NCBI GenBank assembly: GCA_012729115.1
Contig: JAAYDR010000019.1
Coordinates: 1 to 44,415, forward strand
Direction of reading: 5' to 3'
Source of the DNA: Clostridiales bacterium
GTDB lineage: Bacteria; Bacillota; Clostridia; Christensenellales; Aristaeellaceae
DNA length: 44,415 nt
The notes beneath the pieces were generated by a model. That model was given only the letters and a program-made list of their open reading frames with translations. It did not search any database and had not been told where the DNA came from. Below are positions 1 to 6,916 of this stretch, piece after piece. Made by a program: the position numbers and the translations under genes. The first letter of the stretch is position 1. Each line of letters opens with the position of its first letter.

Positions 1-154
1 CATGGAGAAAGAGTTCCTTTCGTTAGTGTTTGTCCAGCAACAACATTCTAACCGATTGACCTCTTTCTCTTCTTCTTTCTCCTCCCTTCTCACAGGCGTT
101 GTCCAATATGTATGGTACTCCTACACAATTTGGCAGGCGATGGCAATTTGTGTA

Positions 155-183
155 TTGATTTTTCTCACCTGTTTTGGTATTCT
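155..183 (+). promoter_or_regulatory. Putative promoter of the agr-like operon
   Basis: The hexamers TTGATT (155-160) and TATTCT (178-183) are separated by 17 bases and each match the sigma-A consensus at four of six positions. They lie about 50 bases upstream of the first gene of the plus-strand agr-like cluster. This is a pattern match only. Confidence 0.35.
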
Positions 184-231
184 TATTTCCATTCATGATT
201 AAGAAATGTAAACTGGGGAGGTGGTGCACAA

Positions 232-786
232 ATGGTTGTAGAAGCTATCATTGTGTGCCTCCTTGCCAAGATGAGACGGTATAAACTCCGTTATCTTTTC
301 CGTACATGGACGTTTTATCCCATTTTGCTCATGCAGTGCGGGTTGGTGGTGCTGCAAGCGAGTCTGTTTTTTCGTCAGTATATTTTCGTACCATTTGTAC
401 CCTATACAGAAATGGCCGTCATCCTTTCGTTTATCTTTGCACTGCTTGCGTTCAGGCTATATACGCCGGCCATCGTCGGCTCCGCATCCATTGGAGTGGG
501 AACGCTGCTTAACAAGCTGGTGATTGCCCAGAATGCCGGCAAAATGCCTGTGTATCCCAGCCTCTCCTACCTGACAGGCTACGTCACACCAGAGATGGTA
601 GCCTCTATGGATAACCTTCATTCGGTGGGTGGACCGGAGGCAAAGCTTGCATTTTTAGCTGACTATATCGATTATGGATACTGCATCTTAAGCCCAGGCG
701 ATGTTTTTATCCATTTATTCGCATGCATTATATTTTATGCGTTGATAAAGGCAGTCAACGCTCGTTATGGGGACCAATCCCGGTAA
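232..786 (+). CDS. DUF5317-like integral membrane protein
   Basis: This 184-residue, very hydrophobic protein has about four to five membrane segments. It resembles DUF5317 proteins: the middle holds a Asn-rich/GKMP stretch, a conserved-looking LAFLADYID segment near residue 143, and an SPGD motif just before the last hydrophobic helix. The function of that family is unknown. The start is supported by GGGGAGG at about 213-219. It is the first gene of a tight plus-strand cluster with AgrB and AgrD, with 22 bases to the next start, so it may take part in peptide signalling or merely be co-transcribed. The DUF5317 assignment comes from remembered motifs, not a search. Confidence 0.6.
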   Translation: MVVEAIIVCLLAKMRRYKLRYLFRTWTFYPILLMQCGLVVLQASLFFRQYIFVPFVPYTEMAVILSFIFALLAFRLYTPAIVGSASIGVGTLLNKLVIAQNAGKMPVYPSLSYLTGYVTPEMVASMDNLHSVGGPEAKLAFLADYIDYGYCILSPGDVFIHLFACIIFYALIKAVNARYGDQSR

Positions 787-808
787 TCAAGATCAGGAGG
801 TAATCGAT

Positions 809-1330
809 ATGGGTGTAACAGCGGTTTCCAATGAAATGCTGCTTGCGAAGGGGATACCGGAAGCGTTCTTGGTGGCACTGGGAATACATATTTTGGCGGA
901 AACCAAGGTTGATTGGCGAAAGTACCTGGTGATGAGCTTTCTATTCATCCTGATGCCTTATTTGCTTCGGCAGTTCCCGATCTCAACGGGTATTAATACC
1001 GTACTTTCTTTATTTGGCCTTATCTTTGTGTTTCAGCTATTATACCGCTCAGGCCTCCAAAAACTTGTCCGCACGATCATTACACCCATTATCATCCTCA
1101 TTCTGATCCTGGTCGCTGAAATACTCAACCTACTGATATTATCGATGATGTATGGGTTTGAGGCAGCCAATGTAATGTTCAAAACACCCAGTGGATGGGC
1201 GCAATGTCTCTATACCTGGCCGTCCACGGTTATCCTTGCATTGTTGCTATTTGCCTCGCATCAGATCCTTAAGACCAAGAGGAAGAGGAAAGCAAAAGAT
1301 GGAAAAGATACTGAGGGGATTGGCTCATAA
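809..1330 (+). CDS. AgrC-sensor-like membrane protein lacking a kinase domain
   Basis: This 173-residue protein is made almost entirely of membrane helices (about five to six) and ends in a Lys/Arg-rich cytoplasmic tail. The pattern of a short charged loop, then LLRQFPISTGINTVLSL, then further helices resembles the N-terminal sensor half of clostridial AgrC-type histidine kinases. It stops before any dimerisation or GHKL ATPase domain. The ATG at 809 is chosen over an upstream in-frame ATG at 767 because AGGAGG at 795-800 is well spaced. Its 3' end overlaps agrB by 32 bases, which implies translational coupling. It could be a decoy receptor, an accessory of AgrB, or a receptor working with a separate protein. 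Sequence alone cannot decide. Confidence 0.6.
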   Translation: MGVTAVSNEMLLAKGIPEAFLVALGIHILAETKVDWRKYLVMSFLFILMPYLLRQFPISTGINTVLSLFGLIFVFQLLYRSGLQKLVRTIITPIIILILILVAEILNLLILSMMYGFEAANVMFKTPSGWAQCLYTWPSTVILALLLFASHQILKTKRKRKAKDGKDTEGIGS

Positions 1331-1919
1331 AATCTCTCTCTCCCTTGGTTACGACTCTGAAAAGGAAGCCGTTATCGCATATGGGTTGTTCGCAATGATG
1401 CAAATTGGCATCACGATTGTGTTGGCTTTTCTGTTTGGACTGATTGTCGGTGCGCCGGTTGAGGCGATGATTGTCTGTTTCTCAGTAAGTATTTTTCGTA
1501 AGTATAGCGGTGGTGCACACGCTCATGATGCAATGTTTTGTACCGTCATCAGCGTTGTCTACTGTACATTTGCCGCATGGCTGTCAAAGCAATTGATACC
1601 TATTTATCATCCGTATGCCATGTTCATTGCCATTGCACTGGTATATGGGCTTGTTTTTTGGATCACTTATCGGTATGCGCCGGTTGATTCCCCCAACAAG
1701 CCCATTAAAAGTGAACAAAAGATTAAAAGGATGCGCAAGGGCAGTTTTATTATTCTGTCGACGTATATGGCTTTGCAGCTGTTTTTCTATGGTGCCAGCA
1801 GCCATTGGCCGGCATTTCTCTCATACGGTATCAGCCTTTTGCTAGGTATTGGCTGGCAGGCCTTTACGCTTACACCACTAGGTGCCATTCTGCTGGGTAA
1901 GCGGAATGTTGTTGCCTAA
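1299..1919 (+). CDS. agrB: AgrB-like autoinducer peptide processing protease
   Basis: This 206-residue membrane endopeptidase of the accessory gene regulator B family cuts the AgrD pro-peptide at its C-terminal side and forms the thiolactone ring. The family signature is clear: Arg67-Lys-Tyr-Ser-Gly71-Gly72-Ala-His74 followed by Cys81. The His/Cys pair is seven residues apart, as in the catalytic pair of staphylococcal AgrB (His77/Cys84). Four to six hydrophobic helices follow. The ATG at 1299 is chosen because GGAAGAGGA lies just upstream and the N-terminus then reads like other AgrB proteins; the open frame further upstream is a shadow of the preceding gene. The pro-peptide gene follows 24 bases downstream. 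Confidence 0.9.
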   Translation: MEKILRGLAHKISLSLGYDSEKEAVIAYGLFAMMQIGITIVLAFLFGLIVGAPVEAMIVCFSVSIFRKYSGGAHAHDAMFCTVISVVYCTFAAWLSKQLIPIYHPYAMFIAIALVYGLVFWITYRYAPVDSPNKPIKSEQKIKRMRKGSFIILSTYMALQLFFYGASSHWPAFLSYGISLLLGIGWQAFTLTPLGAILLGKRNVVA

Positions 1920-1943
1920 ATCTTTGAGAAAGGAGGTCTCCAA

Positions 1944-2066
1944 ATGAAAAAGGTCTACGGTCTGGTTGCCGCACTGAGTACCCTCGTTGCGGCGATGATT
2001 GCTTCCTCGGCGTGCTTCCTGTTCTTCTATCAGCCCGAGGAGCCCGCTTCTCTCAGAGATGAGTAA
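1944..2066 (+). CDS. agrD: AgrD-like cyclic lactone autoinducer pro-peptide
   Basis: This 40-residue protein directly follows agrB, with AGGAGG at 1931-1936. It has the three AgrD parts: an amphipathic, basic-start leader (residues 1-20), a core around Ser-Ser-Ala-Cys24-Phe-Leu-Phe-Phe28, and a C-terminal tail Tyr-Gln-Pro-Glu-Glu-Pro then acidic residues. Aligning the tail with the known DEPxVP tail of Clostridium perfringens AgrD, whose ring precedes that motif, predicts a five-residue thiolactone C-F-L-F-F closed through Cys24, with a short N-terminal tail of uncertain length. The ring prediction is inference; membership of the cyclic lactone autoinducer family is well supported by motif and position. 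Confidence 0.85.
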   Translation: MKKVYGLVAALSTLVAAMIASSACFLFFYQPEEPASLRDE

Positions 2067-2073
2067 GGAGCAG

Positions 2074-2096
2074 TGGGAGGCGTTTTGCGCCTCCCA
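2074..2096 (+). terminator. GC-rich hairpin between agrD and the GGDEF gene
   Basis: TGGGAGGCG (2074-2082) and CGCCTCCCA (2088-2096) form a perfect 9-bp stem with a TTTTG loop, eight bases after the agrD stop. No U-tract follows, so it is more likely a partial terminator or an RNA-stability/processing stem that sets agrBD against downstream expression. Confidence 0.5.
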
Positions 2097-2141
2097 TCTC
2101 AAGCAGATTTATGGAATTGCATGGCAAATGGAGATAGTGAT

Positions 2142-3800
2142 ATGGACAATGATAACAGGCTGAAAATTAAACAAATTCTGAATATCATTAAAGTATCATC
2201 ATTGGCATTTCCTGCAATTGCATTTTTACAGTATTACGCACAGATACCCATCAAAAACGCATCGCTTACCTCTCTTAAGCAGCAATTGGTGGTTACTTCC
2301 ATCTTGATTGCCATATTGGTAATCTATTCGCTATGGATTTATCTGCAGTCGAGAATTGATAATAAAACGGTGATTAAGAAACTGATCGATCCGATCATTT
2401 CGATGTCCATCGTTTTGCTTTCGGTCATTTTAACCGGTTCCTACCAAAGCAATTATAAGTTTCTGTTTATCTTTGTAATCCTGTTTACCAGCATTGAATG
2501 TGACCGCACAACAAGCATAATCGTCGCGCTGTTGTCAGCGCTGATTATTCTTGGAATCGATTTATTCGCCGCTCCCAGCAGCGAAGTCAACACCCATTTT
2601 GAAGACGATATTGTACTTGCCTTTGTGTTTGTGATTATTTCCTGGACTGTCAGCTACTACGATGAAATCCGCAAAAAGCATATAGTATATTTGAAAGAAC
2701 TTGCCAACATCGACGGGTTAACCGAACTTTACAATCACCGTTATTTTTATGACTATTTGTCTGCCGAAATCGAAAACTGCAAAAAGAAAAGCATCCCCCT
2801 TTCCTTGCTTTTTATTGATATAGACAACTTTAAATGCTATAACGATATCTATGGGCATCAGAAGGGCGACGAAGTATTGCGCGCCATTGCATATATTATG
2901 AAGGCCACCTTTCCCAAAGATACGTTCCTGGCACGCTACGGCGGCGAGGAGTTCGCAGCTGTGTTCAGCGGATATAGTGAAGACAAAGCCGTTGTGGAAG
3001 CGGAAAGGCTCCGCCGTGCGGTGCAGGAGTATCCTTTTGGCAACCATGAGAGCTTGCCGACCGGCAACCTGACCATCTCCGTGGGCTTATCCTCTTATCC
3101 GCTCAAGGCCAAAACCGATGCGGAACTCATCAAGGGAGCGGATGATGCCTGCTACCGAGCGAAGTTCCTGAGCAAAAACCGTGTGGAAGCATACTCCTCC
3201 ATACTGGACGAGTTCCATTTCTCGCCTGAAGTGATCACGCAGATCAAAACACTCATCGCCGTGATCAACGCCAAGGACAAGTACACCTATCGGCACGTGG
3301 AGCGCGTCGTTTTCTACTGTACGATTCTGGCCGACCAGCTGAAGCTGAGCGATAATGAAAAGCGAAACCTCATTTATTCGGCATATTTGCACGATATTGG
3401 TAAAATCAACATCGCCGAAGAGATATTAATCAAAACCGAGCCGCTGACACCGGAAGAATGGGCTATATTGCAAAACCACCCGCAATATGCTGTGGATATT
3501 ATCAAGAGCAATACCGCTCTGGATGAAGTGAAACCAATCATTCTTCAGCATCACGAGCGGTATGATGGCAAAGGTTATCCCATGGGCTTGAAAGGCGACG
3601 AAATCCACCCCCTGGCACGGCTGTTGACAGTGGTGGATGCTTTTGACGCCATGACTGCCCTGCGGCCCTACCAAAAAACCAGATCCTACGCGCAAGCGAT
3701 TGATGAGTTGAAACATTGTAGCGGTACCCAGTTTGACCCTGAAGCCGTAAAGGCCTTTATCCAGTGCGTTGAGGAGAAAAACAGCGAGCGGGTGGTTTGA
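2142..3800 (+). CDS. Membrane GGDEF and HD-GYP protein (c-di-GMP synthesis and breakdown)
   Basis: This protein of about 552 residues has an N-terminal block of about six membrane helices (to about residue 190). A GGDEF domain follows with the active-site motif Gly-Gly-Glu-Glu-Phe at 267-271, the form found in active diguanylate cyclases. The C-terminal HD-GYP domain has His417-Asp418 within HDIGKI and Gly-Tyr-Pro at 478-480 within GKGYP, typical of active c-di-GMP phosphodiesterases. No RxxD inhibitory site is visible ahead of GGEEF. ATG 2142 is chosen because GGAG sits eight bases upstream; ATG 2121 is an alternative. It follows agrD by 75 bases on the same strand, so its output may be tied to peptide signalling. 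It could be bifunctional or have one dominant activity. Confidence 0.88.
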   Translation: MDNDNRLKIKQILNIIKVSSLAFPAIAFLQYYAQIPIKNASLTSLKQQLVVTSILIAILVIYSLWIYLQSRIDNKTVIKKLIDPIISMSIVLLSVILTGSYQSNYKFLFIFVILFTSIECDRTTSIIVALLSALIILGIDLFAAPSSEVNTHFEDDIVLAFVFVIISWTVSYYDEIRKKHIVYLKELANIDGLTELYNHRYFYDYLSAEIENCKKKSIPLSLLFIDIDNFKCYNDIYGHQKGDEVLRAIAYIMKATFPKDTFLARYGGEEFAAVFSGYSEDKAVVEAERLRRAVQEYPFGNHESLPTGNLTISVGLSSYPLKAKTDAELIKGADDACYRAKFLSKNRVEAYSSILDEFHFSPEVITQIKTLIAVINAKDKYTYRHVERVVFYCTILADQLKLSDNEKRNLIYSAYLHDIGKINIAEEILIKTEPLTPEEWAILQNHPQYAVDIIKSNTALDEVKPIILQHHERYDGKGYPMGLKGDEIHPLARLLTVVDAFDAMTALRPYQKTRSYAQAIDELKHCSGTQFDPEAVKAFIQCVEEKNSERVV

Positions 3801-3849
3801 GCCTCCCAAGAAGCGTAATGCATCGGGGGGAGTGCTGTTCCCGCTCCTC

Positions 3850-4977
3850 TTATTTGCTTTTGCGATTCCTGATCGCCGTGGATCGCCTTGCGCCAAGTAG
3901 TTTTTCTGCCAAACGGACGATACCGTCCTGAGAAAAATAGGCTTCATTGGGCACGGGTGGTTCGCTCATCACCTTCGCCCAAGCTTCGGGGCTGATTTCC
4001 AGCTTTTTCAGGATGTATGCCTCATCCTCTTTCATCTGTTGGGGATCATAGGGGGGTCCATCCAGTTCCTTCATTGCTTCTTCCCGGGTGATCTCGCCGT
4101 TGTTGATCAGGCAGGAGAGATGGTAACGGCGCTTGTCATAACCGAACTTCGCAAGAAGGTAGGCCGACTGGAACCATTTGGTGAAACGGCTTTCAAAATG
4201 TTTTCCGCCGTAATACTCCCAGCCAAATTCGCTTGAGAGCGTTTGGATCGCTTGTTTCTTTGAATAGGGGATATAGTTGAGAAGATTCACTTGCGCAATG
4301 GCTGCAAACTTCCATCGCGCCTGAATAAGAGAAAGATGGGGATATTTCCGGAGGCTTTTGCCGCGGCCCCAGCGGCGGTAAACACTGCGCAGATGCCAGT
4401 AATCCATGCAGCTGATCTGCCGGGAAAAGGGGGAGGATGCGCCCTCGGTTGCGATGTTTGTGCCATTAAGCACATAGCGGACTCCGTACTCTCGTGCAAA
4501 CCGGTACACTGCCGCAACCAGCAGGTGATCCTGCGGCACATCCAGATTCGCCAGGCCTGAAAACAGGTATGCGCGCTGCAGTTCCTTCATTGTTGGCCAG
4601 TCCATCACGATGGTGTGCAGCTGCAGGTGCAGCCGATCACATAAGCGCTCAATGTTGCGCACAGCAACTTCGCTGTTCCAGCCCGTATCCACATGCACGG
4701 CCAGCATCCTCAGCCCCAGCTTCCCGGCAGTATACGCCAGATAGGCGCTATCCACCCCGCCGGAGATGCCGATAATACAGTCAAACTCCTTGCCCTTGCC
4801 ATCTGCTTTGATCTGAGCCACCAGCGCTTCCAGTTCCCGTTCGCTCTCTCCTGCGCGATAACCACGCAGCGCCTTTTGCTCGTCATATCGTCTGCAACAG
4901 TTGCATATGCCGTTCTCATCCATCGTTACGGACGGGTCACTCCCATCCATCACACAACGCGCACAAATTTCAGGCAT
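3850..4977 (-). CDS. N-acetyl sugar amidotransferase (WbpG/PseA family)
   Basis: This 375-residue protein matches the N-acetyl sugar amidotransferase family, which uses ammonia from a HisH/HisF-like pair to convert a sugar acetamido group to an acetamidino group on cell-surface glycan precursors. A Cys cluster at the N-terminus (Cys5, Cys8, Cys25, Cys27, Cys28) probably binds metal. The ATP-binding PP-loop is Ser72-Gly-Gly-Val-Asp-Ser77. The C-terminal half has the family-like segments rich in Tyr and Trp. It is the last gene of a three-gene operon, overlapping the HisF-like gene by eight bases. No sialic-acid-like or O-antigen sugar synthesis genes are near, so the substrate cannot be named. 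Confidence 0.85.
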   Translation of the reverse strand: MPEICARCVMDGSDPSVTMDENGICNCCRRYDEQKALRGYRAGESERELEALVAQIKADGKGKEFDCIIGISGGVDSAYLAYTAGKLGLRMLAVHVDTGWNSEVAVRNIERLCDRLHLQLHTIVMDWPTMKELQRAYLFSGLANLDVPQDHLLVAAVYRFAREYGVRYVLNGTNIATEGASSPFSRQISCMDYWHLRSVYRRWGRGKSLRKYPHLSLIQARWKFAAIAQVNLLNYIPYSKKQAIQTLSSEFGWEYYGGKHFESRFTKWFQSAYLLAKFGYDKRRYHLSCLINNGEITREEAMKELDGPPYDPQQMKEDEAYILKKLEISPEAWAKVMSEPPVPNEAYFSQDGIVRLAEKLLGARRSTAIRNRKSK

Positions 4978-5746
4978 GCCGATACACCCCCAGTTCCATC
5001 AGTTCCTTTTCATCAGGCACATGGATCAGCACCGCCCGGCGCGTACCATAAAAGACATACATACTTCCCGCTGCCGCCGCGTGAGCCCCGGCCTGATGAA
5101 GCACAACTTCCATATCCTTCGCGCTGCTTGCGCCACCGCAGGCGATCAGTGGGATCTTCACCGCGTCAGCGACGCTCCGCACCAACTTCAGGTCATATCC
5201 CTGCATGGTGCCGTCCCGATCGATGCTATTGAGCAGGATCTCCCCTGCACCCAGTGCCTCTGCGCGCTGCGCCAGCTCTACAGGTGTGCCCTCTACCTGC
5301 CGCGTGCCGTCGCAGGTCACGCAATGATATCGCCGCAGGATGTCCTGCTTTACATCTATGGAAACGATAACGCTCTGTACACCGAACTGGGCGGCTATTT
5401 CGCCAAGCAGCTCCGGACGCTCCAGCCAGCCGGTGTTGAGCACCACCTTTTCAAAACCGATGCGAAACAGCTGCCTCACCTGATCGACTGTGGTGATCCC
5501 TCCGCCATAGCTCAGGGGCATAAATGCCTCCGTGGCGATTTCTGCGAGCAGTTCAAAGTTTGGTCCGAGACCGTTTTTGCTGGCATTAATATCCTGTATG
5601 CACAGCTCGTCCACACACTTTTCACTAAAAATCTTCACAGCGTTGATGGGATCACCCAGGTAGGTGGAATCCTTGAATTTTTGGGTTTTTACCAGATTGC
5701 CGTCGGACAGAAGCAGGCAGGGGATCAGCCGCGGACGATGATACAT
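4970..5746 (-). CDS. HisF-like subunit of sugar amidotransferase cassette
   Basis: This 258-residue TIM barrel related to imidazole glycerol phosphate synthase HisF begins in typical fashion (RPRLIPC). Where HisF has its catalytic Asp11 (CLD), this protein has Leu12, while the second catalytic Asp is kept as Asp131 in VSIDVK. That loss, and the neighbouring WbpG-like gene, place it in the HisF2/WbuZ-type group that channels ammonia to a sugar amidotransferase rather than making histidine precursors. The ATG at 5746 is chosen because GGAGGT (5756-5761) is nine bases upstream; the ATG at 5755 would touch that site. It starts two bases after the HisH-like stop. Confidence 0.85.
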   Translation of the reverse strand: MYHRPRLIPCLLLSDGNLVKTQKFKDSTYLGDPINAVKIFSEKCVDELCIQDINASKNGLGPNFELLAEIATEAFMPLSYGGGITTVDQVRQLFRIGFEKVVLNTGWLERPELLGEIAAQFGVQSVIVSIDVKQDILRRYHCVTCDGTRQVEGTPVELAQRAEALGAGEILLNSIDRDGTMQGYDLKLVRSVADAVKIPLIACGGASSAKDMEVVLHQAGAHAAAAGSMYVFYGTRRAVLIHVPDEKELMELGVYRHA

Positions 5747-5748
5747 GC

Positions 5749-6369
5749 CTAACATACCTCCGCGAAGTTTTTCAACAAGGACATACCGAAGCGATGACTC
5801 TTCTCCGGATGGAACTGTGTGCCCCATACATTACCGTGCCGTACTGCGGCCACAAAGGAATACCCATATTCGCACAGCATCAGCACATCGGCCTGGTTGT
5901 CGCACTGGGCATGATAGCTGTGCACAAAGTAATAACGCGGAGGTTCCGATACCCCCCGCACAATGGGATCGGGCTCGTGTTTTATCGTCACGTAATTCCA
6001 TCCCATATGGGGCACTTTAAGCCCGGGCTGATCCTGCAGGCGGAAACGTATGTTGCGAAAGGGGATATATCCCAGTCCCTCACATTTACCTTCCTCGCTG
6101 GAAAGTCCCAGCATCTGCATCCCCAGGCAAATGCCCAGCACCGGTTTTCCGGTGGTCACTGCGGTATCCAGTGCCTGGCGCATACCGCTTTTATCAAGCC
6201 TGTCCATGCCCTCGTCAAACGCGCCGACACCCGGCAATATCAGTTTGTCACAGGCTGCAAGAGCTGCGGCATCGTACACAATTGAGCTTTCGCAGCCCGC
6301 TTTCTTAAGCATATTCCGTATGGAGCCGACATTGCCGATTCCATAATCCAGAATGCCGATCAACCGCAT
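5749..6369 (-). CDS. HisH-like glutamine amidotransferase subunit
   Basis: This 206-residue class I glutamine amidotransferase has the full triad: nucleophile Cys81 in GICLGMQ, His187 and Glu189 in QFHPEKS. It also has the HisH-type N-terminus (ILDYGIGNVGS) and the GVGAF motif. Its role is to release ammonia from glutamine for the partner HisF-like barrel, which passes it to the sugar amidotransferase. Family membership alone would allow a histidine role. The HisF partner's lost catalytic Asp, the third gene of the cassette, and the absence of any other his genes argue for glycan amidination. It is first in the operon, downstream of a strong promoter. Confidence 0.85.
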   Translation of the reverse strand: MRLIGILDYGIGNVGSIRNMLKKAGCESSIVYDAAALAACDKLILPGVGAFDEGMDRLDKSGMRQALDTAVTTGKPVLGICLGMQMLGLSSEEGKCEGLGYIPFRNIRFRLQDQPGLKVPHMGWNYVTIKHEPDPIVRGVSEPPRYYFVHSYHAQCDNQADVLMLCEYGYSFVAAVRHGNVWGTQFHPEKSHRFGMSLLKNFAEVC

Positions 6370-6420
6370 CGCCCCTTTGCTATTGTTAATAAAACGATGG
6401 TAAAGAAGCACCCTTCAAAA

Positions 6421-6451
6421 ATACGACAAAGCGTATACACCTTTGTCGTAT
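6421..6451 (-). promoter_or_regulatory. 11-bp-arm inverted repeat at the transcription start of the amidotransferase operon
   Basis: Arms 6421-6431 and 6441-6451 (ATACGACAAAG and its exact complement) flank a 9-base spacer. The repeat starts about five bases downstream of the -10 element, where a repressor operator would block initiation. On the minus strand it is followed by TTTTT, so it could instead be the terminator of the upstream tautomerase gene. The operator reading is preferred because a near-consensus promoter fires into it. Confidence 0.55.
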
Positions 6452-6455
6452 CTGA

Positions 6456-6484
6456 ATCATAGCATTCCGGTTTCCTGATGTCAA
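6456..6484 (-). promoter_or_regulatory. Near-consensus sigma-A promoter for the amidotransferase operon
   Basis: On the minus strand TTGACA (6479-6484) and TATGAT (6456-6461) are exactly 17 bases apart, giving 11 of 12 consensus positions. It points at the HisH-like gene, about 90 bases away. Confidence 0.75.
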
Positions 6485-6573
6485 TGCGGGAAGGGCACGA
6501 TTCCTTTAGGCGGCACACAGGTCGTCAGGCGGCAAGTGGGTATAAAAGGTTGTGGGGCCGTTGTAAGCAGAAG

Positions 6574-6810
6574 TTATCGAAATGTTTTCGGATCGGAATA
6601 TCCCGGCTTGACCAGTACATTCTCCCTGCCCTTGATATACTCGTTGTATACGCCCTCCCATTCCTCAAAGGAATACTCTTCTACCGATACGGAGATGTAC
6701 TTATCAGGTTTCCCCATGGTTTTGTTTACAACGGCGGCAATTTGCTCGGCAGCGTCCTGCAGCTGCTTTTGTGATGGACCGCTAATGGTTTTGATCACAA
6801 TATGGGGCAT
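6574..6810 (-). CDS. 4-oxalocrotonate tautomerase family protein
   Basis: This small 78-residue enzyme starts Met-Pro-His-Ile-Val. After Met removal, Pro1 would be the catalytic base of the tautomerase superfamily. Length and the single beta-alpha-beta pattern fit 4-OT/PptA-type proteins. The ATG at 6810 is chosen over an upstream in-frame ATG because it exposes Pro1 and has AAAGGA eight bases upstream. It stands alone between the leu operon and the amidotransferase cassette, with its own promoter-like sequence. The substrate is unknown; many family members in Bacillota have no assigned role. Confidence 0.75.
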   Translation of the reverse strand: MPHIVIKTISGPSQKQLQDAAEQIAAVVNKTMGKPDKYISVSVEEYSFEEWEGVYNEYIKGRENVLVKPGYSDPKTFR

Positions 6811-6848
6811 AAAATCTTTCCTTTCAATGATCATTGCTATCTATAAGA

Positions 6849-6877
6849 ATCATACAGCGAAAGAAGGGTGCAATCAA
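6849..6877 (-). promoter_or_regulatory. Putative promoter of the tautomerase gene
   Basis: On the minus strand TTGATT (6872-6877) and TATGAT (6849-6854) are separated by 17 bases, 40 bases upstream of the tautomerase start and just beyond the leuB stop. Confidence 0.6.
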
Positions 6878-6916
6878 GGTCGAAAGACTGTATCGGTGCG
6901 ATTTTGACATACTTTA

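Noticed and set aside
2-202. 66-codon frame with a hydrophobic C-terminal half at the left edge
   Set aside because: No ribosome binding site can be seen, composition is pyrimidine-rich and unlike the neighbours, and a promoter-like sequence for the next gene lies within it. Kept only as a remote possibility of a small membrane protein.
4970-6369. HisH and HisF of the histidine pathway
   Set aside because: HisF-like protein has lost the first catalytic Asp, no other his genes are present, and a sugar amidotransferase completes the operon.
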